DNA of 64,000 nucleotides, from NCBI GenBank assembly GCA_033032865.1, contig JAWHQI010000502.1, positions 186,001 to 250,000 of the forward strand, read 5' to 3'. Positions 10,260 to 22,700 of this stretch are shown here, piece by piece. The DNA comes from Dactylorhiza incarnata (taxonomy: Eukaryota; Streptophyta; Magnoliopsida; Asparagales; Orchidaceae). Position 1 is the first letter of the stretch. The number at the start of each line of letters is the position of its first letter. The notes under the pieces were generated by a model. That model was not told where the DNA came from, searched no databases, and was given only the letters and a program-made list of their open reading frames with translations. The position numbers and the translations under genes were made by a program.

Positions 10260-12929
10260 ATTTATACAATTTAGGGCAATAGGAAAAACATAAAAATAAA
10301 TTTACAGATTTTGCATTGGCACGTGTTTTGGAAGCATGAATTAATTGTATGTTGTAATTGTACCAGCAACATTTTTTCAATATAAGCAATCAAATATTCA
10401 TCCCTCATTTTGTTTCGCATATAATTCTTTATTATCTTAAATATAAAAAACATGTTTTTCTACACTAATTGTTGCAATAGATAAGAGGCAGAGAAATTCA
10501 ACAATCTACAAACAAACTGAAAATGATCTTATTTTTTAAATTTCACTAACTTTTGAAAAGTCCATTGATTCCTTTTATTTAGGAAAATGTGTCAATTGAT
10601 ATAGAGCACATGTCAAAATTTTGCATGTAAACCCGACCTTCAAGTACCTGCAAGTCTATCGGAGTAAAATCATGCATATAAAATTTAGTAAGATCGAATT
10701 ATTTTTTGTTTATCATAAGAATTCGATCGATTACTCAAAGTCAAAACAAGAAACATATAAAAACAACTTGGTTCTTACTTCATCAATATGATCATTTAGC
10801 TTATTCAACACCCAATCAAGTATTGCATTAAATATTTCAATCCTAACATAATGGATATTTGTAATCTCTCATGTGTTTATGTCTTGATCCACCTGACTGA
10901 ACAAACTTCACATTCATATTTAGGACTTCTATAATATGTTTACTACAAAAATATGAGATCTCAACCATGAAGGATTGTCATTCGATATCATCATTTTTCA
11001 TCTTCAATAGTAATTGCTTTGACAACTTTACAAAATTAAACGCATTGGCAATATTTTGGTCTTTCTTTTATAATACTTGTGATATTTCATGTCTTTGCTG
11101 GAATATTTTTCATCAAATGCATAAGAAATACAAAATCAAAATTCAATTTTTTTAATTAGTATGTTAATTCATGTTTTCTTTTGTAATACTTGGGATAATT
11201 CATATCTTTGCTGGGATATTTTTCATCAAATGCATAAGAAATACAAAATCAAAATTCATTTTTTGTAATAAGAGTGTTTGTCATTCATATTTGATTTCAA
11301 TCCACCTCATCAATTGTGAGCATCATCTTGTATCTTCAACTCTTTTAAGATCCAAAAGTCGAACCTCTGGCCACTTTCTAATTCACACAACCAAGCTCCT
11401 AGTAACTCGATCAACTTCCAATGCTCTAAGAGAAACACGACATTGACACCAGCCTCCAACAACATTCAATACAATGTTAATAATTGTGAAAAGCTTAGCA
11501 ATATCAAAGTGCCCTTCTATAACAACTACTAGTATCAATTGAAGTTGATGAGCAAAACAATGAACATTAAAAACACAAGTATTTTCTTTCATAATGAAAG
11601 TTTATAGCCATTCAAACTCGTCTTTCATTATAGCTAGCGCCATCATATCTTTGTCCATGTACATTTTAGAAATACTATGTCCAAATTTTCATAAATAGAC
11701 TATCAATAACAAATTTTAGAGATAAAGTCATAGTATTAGACACGAAGAAAACAAGAAGACGCTTCATAATCATGTCTTTGCATTCAGATATCATAAAACA
11801 ATACACATTTGCTCTTTGGTCGAATTTTTTTTTGTTAATTTCATTGCAATTACAGGCACAATTTCCTTTTGAATCTTTGAAGATATAAGTTGACAATGCA
11901 AATAATATCTTTTTATAGAGTCTTCAAGATTTACATCATATGAGCTTATAAGTTGTCTCAAATCCCGATCCAAAGGTAAATCATCTAGTTTGAACTATAG
12001 TACTCAATGTCTTTTACCAACTGAAACTTATTCTTACAATCTTCCAAAACGTTGATTTAATCCTACTTTGAAAAAGAAAATCTTAATCGTGCATTCAAAT
12101 TCACAAACAACAAATAAGAAAAAACCTAATTGCTCAATCAACCAGACACAGAAGAATAAATGTAAATCAATTCATAAGAATAAAAAACAACTTTAATTCT
12201 TGGGTCAAGAAGTCATTCAATGTTCAAAATCAATGTAACAAAAATTGAGAAAAACACATAATTGTAAATCAATTCTTTGGTATTATAAATAGTTAGAGGT
12301 AAAACAAAGATGACAACAACATATATAAAGGTGCAGAATCAGTTATAAATTCAGGATAAAATTGATAAAGTATGCAATACTTGAGTCAATCAGAGGTATA
12401 AGCTCAATCAACCAGACAAATCAACCTAATTGCTGACTACTTGGAATTCCTAAACAAAATGCAAAAAGACTATTGGAAGTGTGGAATTACAGAAGCAGTC
12501 TCAAAGGAGCAGGATAACTTGAAATCTGGAAATCTCAAAATAGAAACATACTAAACTAAAACAAAAAAAATACCTGCTCTAAGAGAATCACATAAATCTG
12601 GAGACTGGCAATCTGGAAATCTGGAGACTGGAGATTTGGGGAAGCTTGGTCGCTGGGCCGTGAACTGCTGGGTCACAGTCGCAGGAAGGGGAAAGCTCGG
12701 GCAACGCGACCACGCAGGGGACTGCTGAACTGGGAAATGGGGATGTCCAAGAACAGAGGGGAGTCTACTCATAGTCGTGTTTTCTCGGCTCAATGATATT
12801 AGGGCATGGCCGCAAAGCTAGCACAACAGGGAAAAATCAAAAAGGAAAGGAATGCAAGCACGGGTCTTCATAGTTCGTGATTTTTTTTAACCCGGGCACG
12901 TGCCCGGATGTATCTATATATGGATCCGC
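10260..12929 (-). pseudogene. Decayed hAT transposase (ZMYM1/TTF-type, DUF4371)
   Basis: Read from 12929 leftward. The right end (minus strand CACCAGCGGATCC, then the palindrome CCGGGCACGTGCCCGG) matches the left end of the small hAT element at 8007. Fragments in order are a DUF4371-like part around 11973-11593, then FNVHCFAHQLQLILVVV (11592-11383), typical of ZMYM1-like hAT proteins. A helical block follows at 11270-10960 and a hAT C-terminal dimerisation part around 10490-10271 (KIIKNYMRNKMRDEYLIAYIE). Many stops and frameshifts break it, and a stretch of about 115 bp is duplicated at 11070-11150 and 11187-11265. It is an old relic with no usable ORF; the left terminal repeat was not found. 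Confidence 0.8.
11064..11265. repeat. Local tandem duplication inside the hAT relic
   Basis: Two close copies, about 116 bp apart, share GATATTTTTCATCAAATGC and the following AT-rich part. It lies in the transposase relic and disturbs its frame. Confidence 0.75.
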
Positions 12930-13646
12930 TGGTGCTTAGTGTTTCAATTTTGACTTTACGCGTGTTTACTCCCAACTCATACAACAAAAGAGATGTCAAA
13001 TTGAGTGACAGACAAATAGATTAAATTCACATGTGTTGAACCAAGTTTATTAGCACACCATGTAATTGCTTACATGATACTCCGTTTCTCAATACATTTT
13101 CTTAATTGTATAATGCAATTTGTTAAAGTAGTATCATCTAAATTTTGAATGTAGAATTGCTCCACTCATTAACTTGATTATAGTACCTAAAATAACTTGT
13201 TAAACTTAACCTCCGAGAACTAGATAATACAAACAAACAAAAATATAATTGAACCCATTACAAATTCAATTCCTCATAAAAATATCTCTCCAAATTTGAT
13301 ATATTACAGAGGGCATCTTGTCCATGAAAATATGAAAAAAAGTTAAAAATTATGTGAAAGGGTAAATTTGGAAAAACAATAAATGTACTCCTTTCACCCA
13401 ACAGAAAAGAGTATTTTGTAAATGTGGCAAACTAGAAGAGTAAATTTTGGTAATTTCAAAAGGAAAATGAAGGTCCCGAAAATTTCACACAACTCACAAG
13501 GAAGGTCACCACAATTATCCCAAAAATATGATATAAAAATCTCCAAATATCATCTTATACTGCCACCGAAAAAACAAGAAACACCCATGTAAAATAGGAG
13601 GAATATGGAAGAGAATACTGCTACTCACTTGTCAACTCCTACAGAT
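12930..13646 (-). other. 3' flank and probable 3' UTR of the YebC-family gene
   Basis: AT-rich DNA after the stop codon of the gene (the gene runs to the left). I see no ORF and no clear polyadenylation signal that I would place with confidence. Confidence 0.4.
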
Positions 13647-13739
13647 TCACTTTTGATCAGTGTAAACGGCATCAACATCATCAAGCTCAAGTAGCTTGGA
13701 CATGAGTTCCTTGTTTAAATCCATAGCTTCATCGTCTAC
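13647..13739 (-). CDS. YebC-family gene, exon 6
   Basis: 93 bases including the TGA at 13647-13649. It encodes VDDEAMDLNKELMSKLLELD, then DVDAVYTDQK and stop, the family's usual C-terminus. Confidence 0.93.
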   Translation of the reverse strand, partial: VDDEAMDLNKELMSKLLELDDVDAVYTDQK

Positions 13740-16700
13740 CTACGGAAAATAACAAAAGAAAAAACCTTAGCCTGCGACATTATGCTCTGAAATTAAATAC
13801 TTCAATAGTTTCTTGAGACGGCTAAAAATATATCAAGCATGCCTATTAAATCATATCCAACCGATTTATCAAGTTTTCGATTGATGCAAGGTATGAAATG
13901 AATGTACGCCTCTAATAGATATTCAACATGTTTTGATTTAAATCAGTGAGCAGCATTAATATCCAGTGACTAGCAATATCATTCATATCAACAAGACAGA
14001 AAATTGTGTGAGGTCCAGCGAATGATCACATACCTCAATGGGACTTAGTGGCAGTAGCTCAAAACCAATATCTGGTTCAAAAGCTATCCCTGCATCTCTT
14101 AATTTTGATAGAATATCAGAGTAGTTCTCTGTAGAGATGACAATCTTATAGAAGCTGCACAACTAACTCGGTTTAAGTATACTTGCTGAGAAATAAATTT
14201 GTAAATTCAAGTATCTTCATATAAAGCCGATCATAACAGATAAATTTGAGTAAATTCATAACAAGAATAACAATGACATATTAATCGAAATAATGCTACT
14301 GGTAAAAATAATTTTAAAATTGATTACTACTAACAAGTAAAGGACATTTATTCTTTCTTGTTTCGGCAGTTAAACAAAAACAGGGTGAATATCAGCTAGC
14401 AGTAAAAATCTGAGGTCTCTCACAATGCTTTCTCCTGTTTCTTAAATTACAAGTTTTTCCCCAAAGATTCCAGTAGAGGCAATGGAATATCATTTCAGGG
14501 AAAAACAATCCAATGATGAGCAATTCAAAAAACTTTTGGGAGATGCTAGGCTAAAAAATTGTTTTATTCTCATTATACAACCTTACAAAAATTAGACTTT
14601 TAGTACCAATATGGAGTATTGTACCATTGATTTATTTATGTAATGAATTAATTGAAGGGTTAATTAATAAAGATACTACATTAAAATTTTGCAAATCATG
14701 TTTTGCTGAGCACAAAAGATAACCAAAATTAAATGGCATGGTTGTGTTGATGACTACCTTTCTGACTGATCTTCTGAATCATTGTCTTCATCAATATTTG
14801 GTTCAATTATATCTTCGGCACCAGCATCTAAAGCAATAACAAGAACCTGGTCTTTTTCACTAGAGTTGGCCTTTACATTCACAACCCTAGCTCTCCTAAA
14901 CTTGAACAGGATGGATCCTGGATCAGCAAGCTTTGCTTCGCTGTCCTTTACCACTCCTCTAACAGCAGCCACAGATCTGGTTATTTTGTCTGTTAAAACC
15001 TGGACTACCATTCCAACACCACCAAAGCCATAAACCTGAATGATGGTATAGTATATAATTAGTACAAAAAAATAAATTGTTATAATACATTAAAACATAA
15101 AAAGACAGATTTCAGATAACCACCTCATAAAATTTCTCAATAAATGCTTCCTGGCCCTTATCAGATGCCTTTTTGATGTTTCGCTCAACTATTTCCTTGG
15201 GCACTTCAAGTTCTCTAGCTTTCTCTAAAACAGCTGCCAAAACAGTGTTTGAAGAAGGATTTGGACCACCCTTTTTTATCCTGCATTATAAAACAGAAAT
15301 TTTACTATTGACACAGGAAACTAATGTGTATGATGTTATAGCTTTCAACGGTATTGTAGAAGTGTTTGTGAAGCCCAATGTATAGTTTAATCCCACATTG
15401 TAGTTTGGAGTTAAGTTTTCACTCCTCACGCATATAAATATGTGTACATGTCTATGTATTTACTTTAGGTGAAGTAAAAAAAAATGATTACGCCGTGTCG
15501 CTTGATATTTTACATGGTATCAGAGCAATTAAGATTCCTGAACTACGCTCTCGACAATTGAGCTCCTACTTTCACTTCCAGTAAAATCGCGACCTGCCTG
15601 AATTATCGGCTCATTGCTTAAGCTCGTCCATCCAGCACGCCACTTGAACTCACTGGCCTTAGCTCACCTCGCGCGCTGAACTCACAGCTGGCAGTCCTCT
15701 CAGGTTTCTCCTGCGTTCCTACCTCCTTATTTATAGACGCAACAACACGTCCCGCAGCTGTCACCAAACCCTCCTCGCCAAGCTTCTTCTGCAGTGGACG
15801 TCCCGCTCAGAAAGTGACACCTTGAGAGAGGAACTCCATAATCTTATGGGATTGGCTACTCATACTTCCGGGCCTATTACCTCTGCATCGTGTTTTTCCC
15901 ATTGCTCCTCGTGGATAGTGGACTCTGGTACCACAAATCACATTACTCCGCAGAAACCCTCACGATATGCGGACATTGTTAGTCTCAAGTTTATCATTGC
16001 TGTCAATAGAGAAACCACTCCGATTAGGGATATGGAGATGTGCTTTTTACTATATTTATTTCTCTACATTTTGTACTTCATGTTTCTGGTTAACAATTTA
16101 ATCTTCTTTATGTGAGTCGACTGACACATGATTATGACTGCTCCATTACTTTTTCTTCTTCTTCCTTTGTACTGCAGAATCGACGCATACAGAATATCAT
16201 TGTCAAAGAACGACTGTCAAATGGGCTCTACATTCTGGACCTACCCACCTTAGCTTTTTCTTTTCACCTCTGTTGGCTGACACCACCGTAGTCTTGGTCA
16301 TGCTCCTCTTCCAATCCTACAGAAGACTCTTCTGGTATACTAGAAGGAATTAGCTTTATTTTATGTTTTAGGAGCTTTTGTTACAACTACCATTATGAAA
16401 TTATATAATTATCTTAAAAATCATGTAATATATACCAAACTTAATGTTTGTAAGAACATAGAGGAGATATATTATTATAGTCTTGAAGAGGATCAGAAAA
16501 TCGTAACCTAATGAAGTTTGTGGAGATTGAATCTACTAAAGATTCTCAAGAATAAAAATATTGTTCTCAGGTTGACAGTTCTAGCTTTCTAGCATTTAAA
16601 AGGGCACCTCTTGTGCACAAACCAGATAATATAATGAAATACATGCAACTAGGAAGGTGGGATGGTTGATCTTCAAACCACGTACATTTTTATTTTTTGA

Positions 16701-19700
16701 TCGCTCTTTCAATCTAGTTCCTGATTACTAATATCAGAGTCTAGTTCTTTAGAGGCATAACTGGAGTGATAGCAACAACAAAAATGGAAGTGAAGATTAA
16801 CATATTTGATGGACGTGGTCTTAGTTTCTAGAGGATGTAGAGAGCAAATTGCATGAATTTGCAAAGGCTGCATTAAACCCTTTCCCAAGAGAAGACATAA
16901 TCAATCTCAAATGAGTATTAAGAGATCTTGATGCTAGGAGTATTTCATTTAATAATTGCAAGTGACCTTATTTCAAAACAAAAACGAGAAGATTACAACA
17001 AGGCCAATGAAAATGATATAAGCATGCAAGTAAAACCACATGCCCAAAACAAGGTGCATGTCATTCAGCATATTTTTGTTGTGCTCCTTACCCATCAGAA
17101 AGACAATTATCATAATAAGTTGTTCTTGTAAGTCTGTAAGGATGAAATTTGATGAAGTTCAACATCTAATCTCGGGTAATGACATTTGTATACCACAAAA
17201 TAGCCCCCATAGGCCATGTAAGCATCAAGTGCCACCTTAGCGCACCTGAAGGTAACACGTGGCTCAACAAAAATACAATCCTTGACAAGACAACAAGTCT
17301 TGACTAGACAACAAATCTTGAAAAGACATCAAGTCTTGAAAAGACAACAAGTCTTGAAAATACAAGTTCAAAATTCCAGAGTGTTCTGTAATTCCACAAT
17401 TTTAAAAACCATCTACTCAATAATCAGCAATCAACCAGATCACTGATTATGATCATGATCGCTACCTATAGTTTGACACCGACATCAACTCGAGAACCAC
17501 TCAGGCAAGGTGCACCCAGGATGATCTGCTGACTTGCACTTACATCAATAAATTATTCACACTGTGTGCTTCTCGACTTGTCAAACCCGCGAGGACTGAG
17601 GGCCTACTTGCCTATTGGCAATAGAGCCATTAAGAAAGTATAGGAAATCACGCCAGAGATATTCCACATTATCTCATTAAGACGACACACCCTTCTATGC
17701 GTCCAACAAAGTTTCCTTAAGAGAAATGAACATCATTTATTGTATTAGTTTTATTGTGTTGTGAACCTCACACATAACATCTTGTTATATATCTGTAAAT
17801 CAAGTGAGGACGAACCTTCTCCTCGAATCCTTTCGAAACCTCCTCCACAATAAGCGTGTAACCTTAGCTCCTTGGTACTTCTTCCTCACGTTCATTGTAA
17901 ACTCTTGGTGTGCTAGGGGGGAAGATGATTCGCATCTTCTGGGTTGGCACTTGGCAGTATAAATTTATCTAAAAATTATGTAACATATACCAAACTTAAT
18001 GCTTGCGAAGACAGACATATGATAGACATTACATGCAAGCTCTTGAACAGGATAAAAAATTTGACGAAATCTGTCGAGACTGAGGCTTCTTTTGAAGCAG
18101 ATGTCATGAGAGGAGGGGCAGAATGCCCAACCAGAAAGCAGTCAGGTGTTCTACCCTCAATCAAGAAAGGCGCCAAAACGACGTTCCATGCTCTACCACT
18201 TTTGTCGGGAACACAAAATGTTGGCTGCTGCCAGACCTGCAGAGTTAAGGTAGCATCAAGGGGAAAGGAAGAAAAGCATAAGTGATAGTAAGAAAGGAGG
18301 CAGAGGTGATATTAAGAAGAGCAGTATATCTATATCTAGACACGATAGCATAGGACACTTGCAGAGTAATATAAAGAATAAAATGTCACTGGTAAAGTTG
18401 TGATGTCGTGTTCACCGGTCACCTAGGACTTAATGTGTTGTAATAACTATAGAAAAACAGGTAAAGACATGTTAAAAGACGGGAAATGAAAAATGCTAAA
18501 TGTTCTCCTCAAATTTTCTCTGTTGAAAATCTTCCAGGAAAACTTCAACAATTCTTCTTTTGGTCAAGATTGAATGATCAATCTTTAGCAAGGTTTTAAA
18601 TGTCGGATGTCGGAGACATGTCGGATTGGGTTTTTAGATGTCGGATGTCGGAGATATGTCGGGGACATTTCAATATGTCGGATTTCTAAAAAATATTTAT
18701 ATTGTAACTTGTAACATAATATCTTAGCTTTATTAGTAGTTGTATACTTGTATATATTTCCTAAATACTCAAATCTATCTTCAAATATTATTATCTTTCT
18801 AATCATTCATCTATTTTCATCTGTATAAAAACCCTAAACAACGATGGACAGCGCTAAACAGCTGTTCACTTTAATTTAATTCAATTTAGGCGACATTTCA
18901 AAATGTCGGGCTATAATGATTATTGCGTGTCGGCCAAAATGTCGGGTTTTATACAAAAAGTCGGCCGGACATGTCGGCCGACATTTAAAACCTTGATCTT
19001 TAGGAAGGATTGTGTCAGTTTTTATTCACAATGCTTATTGGTTGGTATTAGAGTAGAGTTATCGGTAAGGCATGGTATCTGTAGCTGAGAATACCAAAGC
19101 TTGGGAAATGAAAAAGGGAAATCGATCAACAAAGGATATTAGTAGAGTTCGTAGATCGGAGTGTTCAAAACTTGGGAGAACAGCAAGCAAAATCAAATGA
19201 TGATTTGAGATATATGATTCTAGCCATAACCAGTGCTAAAAGTATCTGACAGCAGGATTTCATACCTTCTTTGAAATGAAAGTAGAGTACATACAAATTC
19301 TATATATCAATTACCAGCCAGATATCCAAGAACAGAATTTCCAACATTTAATGGTGAATGTATTAAAGATTGGATATATAGAAGTGAACAATTATTTGAA
19401 ATAGTTGAAACACTAGAGAACTGCGAGGTAAAAGTTGCCTTGATACATTTAGAAGGGCAAGGTGAGGGAGATCCACTCATGTGTGTTTATTCCCGCAGGA
19501 GGTGATCTGTTGCCCATCCGGACGATCTGAGTCCACGAATGTGTCGGATGGTCATTCAAAGTCGATTTCCTATATTTATTTTTATTTTTTGAGTTGTATT
19601 TGCCACCTGATCGGTTCGTATATTATGAGTTGTCCGATCCAAGTGCCCTAGCAGTTATCTCCTTTTATATACATGTACATGAGACATTTTGGAGCATCGA

Positions 19701-22700
19701 TAGTTTTGGTTCAGTTTTGAAACCGTCGATCTCCCCCCCCCCCCCCCCCCCCCGGTTCGGCGACGAGCCCCCACAGGTGCGACTCCTTGGGTTTCCATTT
19801 CTCCTTCTCCCTTGTCGCGTCCTTATCGCCTTTTCCCCAACGTAGCCACAACCCTCGTCGCCTCCTTCGCATACCATGATTTTCTTCTCCATCGACAACC
19901 CAATTATGTCTATACCGCTCAACGCATGCCTCCTCTACCACTCGACAATCTTCCCGCATCATCAACCCACCCAAGTCATCCTTGTCTCCCCCACCGGCAA
20001 CATTCATCCTGAATTGGAGCCAGCAATCCTCGGAACCCCGACATTGCCACATTTCCCCGCCGTCTGCACGCGTAAGTCGTATTTTGGATGTTTTGTTTTT
20101 CTATTATTGTATGCTCGTACTATATTTTGTGGGATACAATTACTATATATGTAGATTTTTGTGAAATCGTTTGACTTGCAGGATTTATTCGTCGGACGTT
20201 TGAAGTGTTTACGCCTCAATTGTTTGTGTATTGTCTCTCGTTGTTCTATTCAATCTTCTGTGAACGACTGTGCATCTAACTTGATTTTATTTTAACTAAT
20301 TACTTGTTGCTAATTTACAATCGGACTGTTTATATTGCATTCACACATACATTATAGTATGTTGGTAAGTACACTGCATTCCACATATGGTTGCATTTTA
20401 GAGCATCCACGTTCACAACTGCCCTGCATCACAAGGCCTTACATTGGCATAAGGTTTTCTTTAAGAACAACTTGATAAGGCAAGTGCCTATGCAGGAGGA
20501 ATTTATTCAAGCCTTGTATCTCCTATTTAATGCTACTCTGTTTAATGATCCCATGAGTAGGTAAAAAAAACTAAAACAGGAAGGCAATGTCAAGGCATAC
20601 CAAGATGAATTCAATGAGCTTTTGAATAAGATTCACATGTCAGAAGAATATGCTACAAGTATGTTCTTAACAGGGTTAAAAGAAGAGATAGAGGGACTTG
20701 TGAGAATGTTTGCACCAAGAACATTGGCACAAGCATCTAATATGGACAGAATTCAAGAACAGAATCTAAAGATCCATTGCAAGAGAGGGCATACTTATTC
20801 TACCAGTTCAGGCGCAAGCCTAGTTCCTCAACTCCCCCAAAATTCATTAGTTAGTGAAGTAATGGGGAGAGAAGGCAAATAGAACCACTATCTAAAACAA
20901 GCTAAATAACAAAAGCCAAAATAGGAGTTCAAAGAGGTTGTCCACTGAAATGGCTGCAAATAGAGCCAAAGGCTTATGTTTTTGGTGTGATAAGAAGTCT
21001 ACACCCGACCACAAATGTGCCCACAAAAAACAGTTATCCAATGGCCTTAGAAGGGCATCCATATCAATCCTCATAGAAGATACAAGGTGATGCGGAGCAT
21101 AGGCGAGGACGAGTTTTGGGCCCATTCGGGGCTGATTTGATGACTTACCATATAAGGCGTGCCCGGATCGACGATCCGACTCCGTGGATGCGTCCGGATT
21201 CGTGTTGCGAGTCGATTTCATATATAGCTTTGTATTTTCGGTTATTATTTCATGTAGTTTTGGCCCCGAAACCAACGGTCAATCATAGCCGTTGATTCCG
21301 GGTGCCCTAATCTTCATTTCTTATAAATAGGATATGTAGGGCTGCTGTATTTTCATTGCTGAATGTGTGGAGAGCTTCTTCCTTCATTCCGGTGATCCCC
21401 TCCGCGGTGCCGACTCTGTGGAACCCCTTGGTGCCGACTCCTTGGGTAAGTTACTTGTATCTTTGTGTTTTCCCCGCCTTCTCCTCCTCTCCATCCCTCT
21501 GTCCAGCCACCTCCTCCTTTTCCCCTGTTTTCAGCCAGCCGAAGCCCTCCCTGCAGCCAGTCAGCCAGGCGCAGCCCTTCCTGCAGCCAGCCGCAGCCCT
21601 TCCTGCAGCCAGCCGCAGCCCTCCTCCCCTACTCCCAGCACAGCAACCCCTCCTCTTCCCTGCTACCCTGCCGCCAGCCCTCCCTCTCCCTGCTGCCCGC
21701 CGCCAGCCTGAATCCAGCAGCCATCCCTCTCAGCAGGCCGCCGGCCTTCTTCCCCCACCCTGTTCGGCTGCCCTAGCCCCTCCCCACGTGGATCCACCTC
21801 CCAAACAGTCCACCCTTTCCAGATCTGCCCAGATCCAGCCCCGTGCCACCCCGATCCAGCACCCTAATCCCTTCAGGTTTGCTGCCAGCACCCCTCCTTC
21901 CGTGGAACCACCTCCCAACAGCCGGCCATCACCAAATCTGTCCAGATCTGGGCATTCCAGCCCAGATCCAGCCACTTCCCTCCCCGATCCAGCCCTCCCA
22001 ATACCCAATCAACCTTCCCCTTACCCGATCCAGCCCACCCACCACCGGAAACCCTCTTTGAGCCCTCAAACGTTCAGATCTATTTTATTTACAGCAGCCA
22101 TATTATTTGTGTTGTGTTTTGTATTGGTAATCAGTTGTAAAACATTGCTATCGTTTGGATTATAACATGCTTGTGTGGATGTTCATTTTATTATAGTTAT
22201 TTGTGTCTGGATTAATCTCTAACTGCAGGAAGGAATTATTCGTCGCGCGCTCTTACTTTGGCCCTCCACGCGGAGGAAAGCCTAAGCTTGTTTCGCCCTA
22301 ATTAATTATTGTATCTTGCTGTGAATTTATTTTGCTTGGGATATTAATGTTTATTATCAAATTTGTCATTGATCCGTCGGGCTTTGCATAGCATGTAAGG
22401 TTAGGTCGCCGATTATCTCGCCGCCTAGAGATTCGTCCTGCGTCAATTGGTATCGGAGCCAGGTTGTGCGCATTTTTCGATACGCAGTCGTAGAGTCTAT
22501 AGGATTTTTTCATTATGTCTAGGTGTCAAAATTATTCCTCCCCTCACTTTGGAGGTCTCGAGTCCGCATGCACCCGCCCTCATAGATCCCCTTTAGGGCG
22601 ACCCTTACGCTACTACGATGATTATTCGCGATCGCAATACACCACTTTCAGAGATCGTGTTGACCCATCGACACGACCCCACTATGCTAGAGACGATCAG

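Noticed and set aside
19711..20052. Gly-rich minus-strand ORF
   Set aside because: Created by a C tract inside the solo LTR.
21356..22165. 269-codon Pro/Ser/Ala-rich ORF in the element A LTR
   Set aside because: It lies within the LTR and inside the intron-like segment, and is repeated with indels in the other LTR. Base composition explains it.
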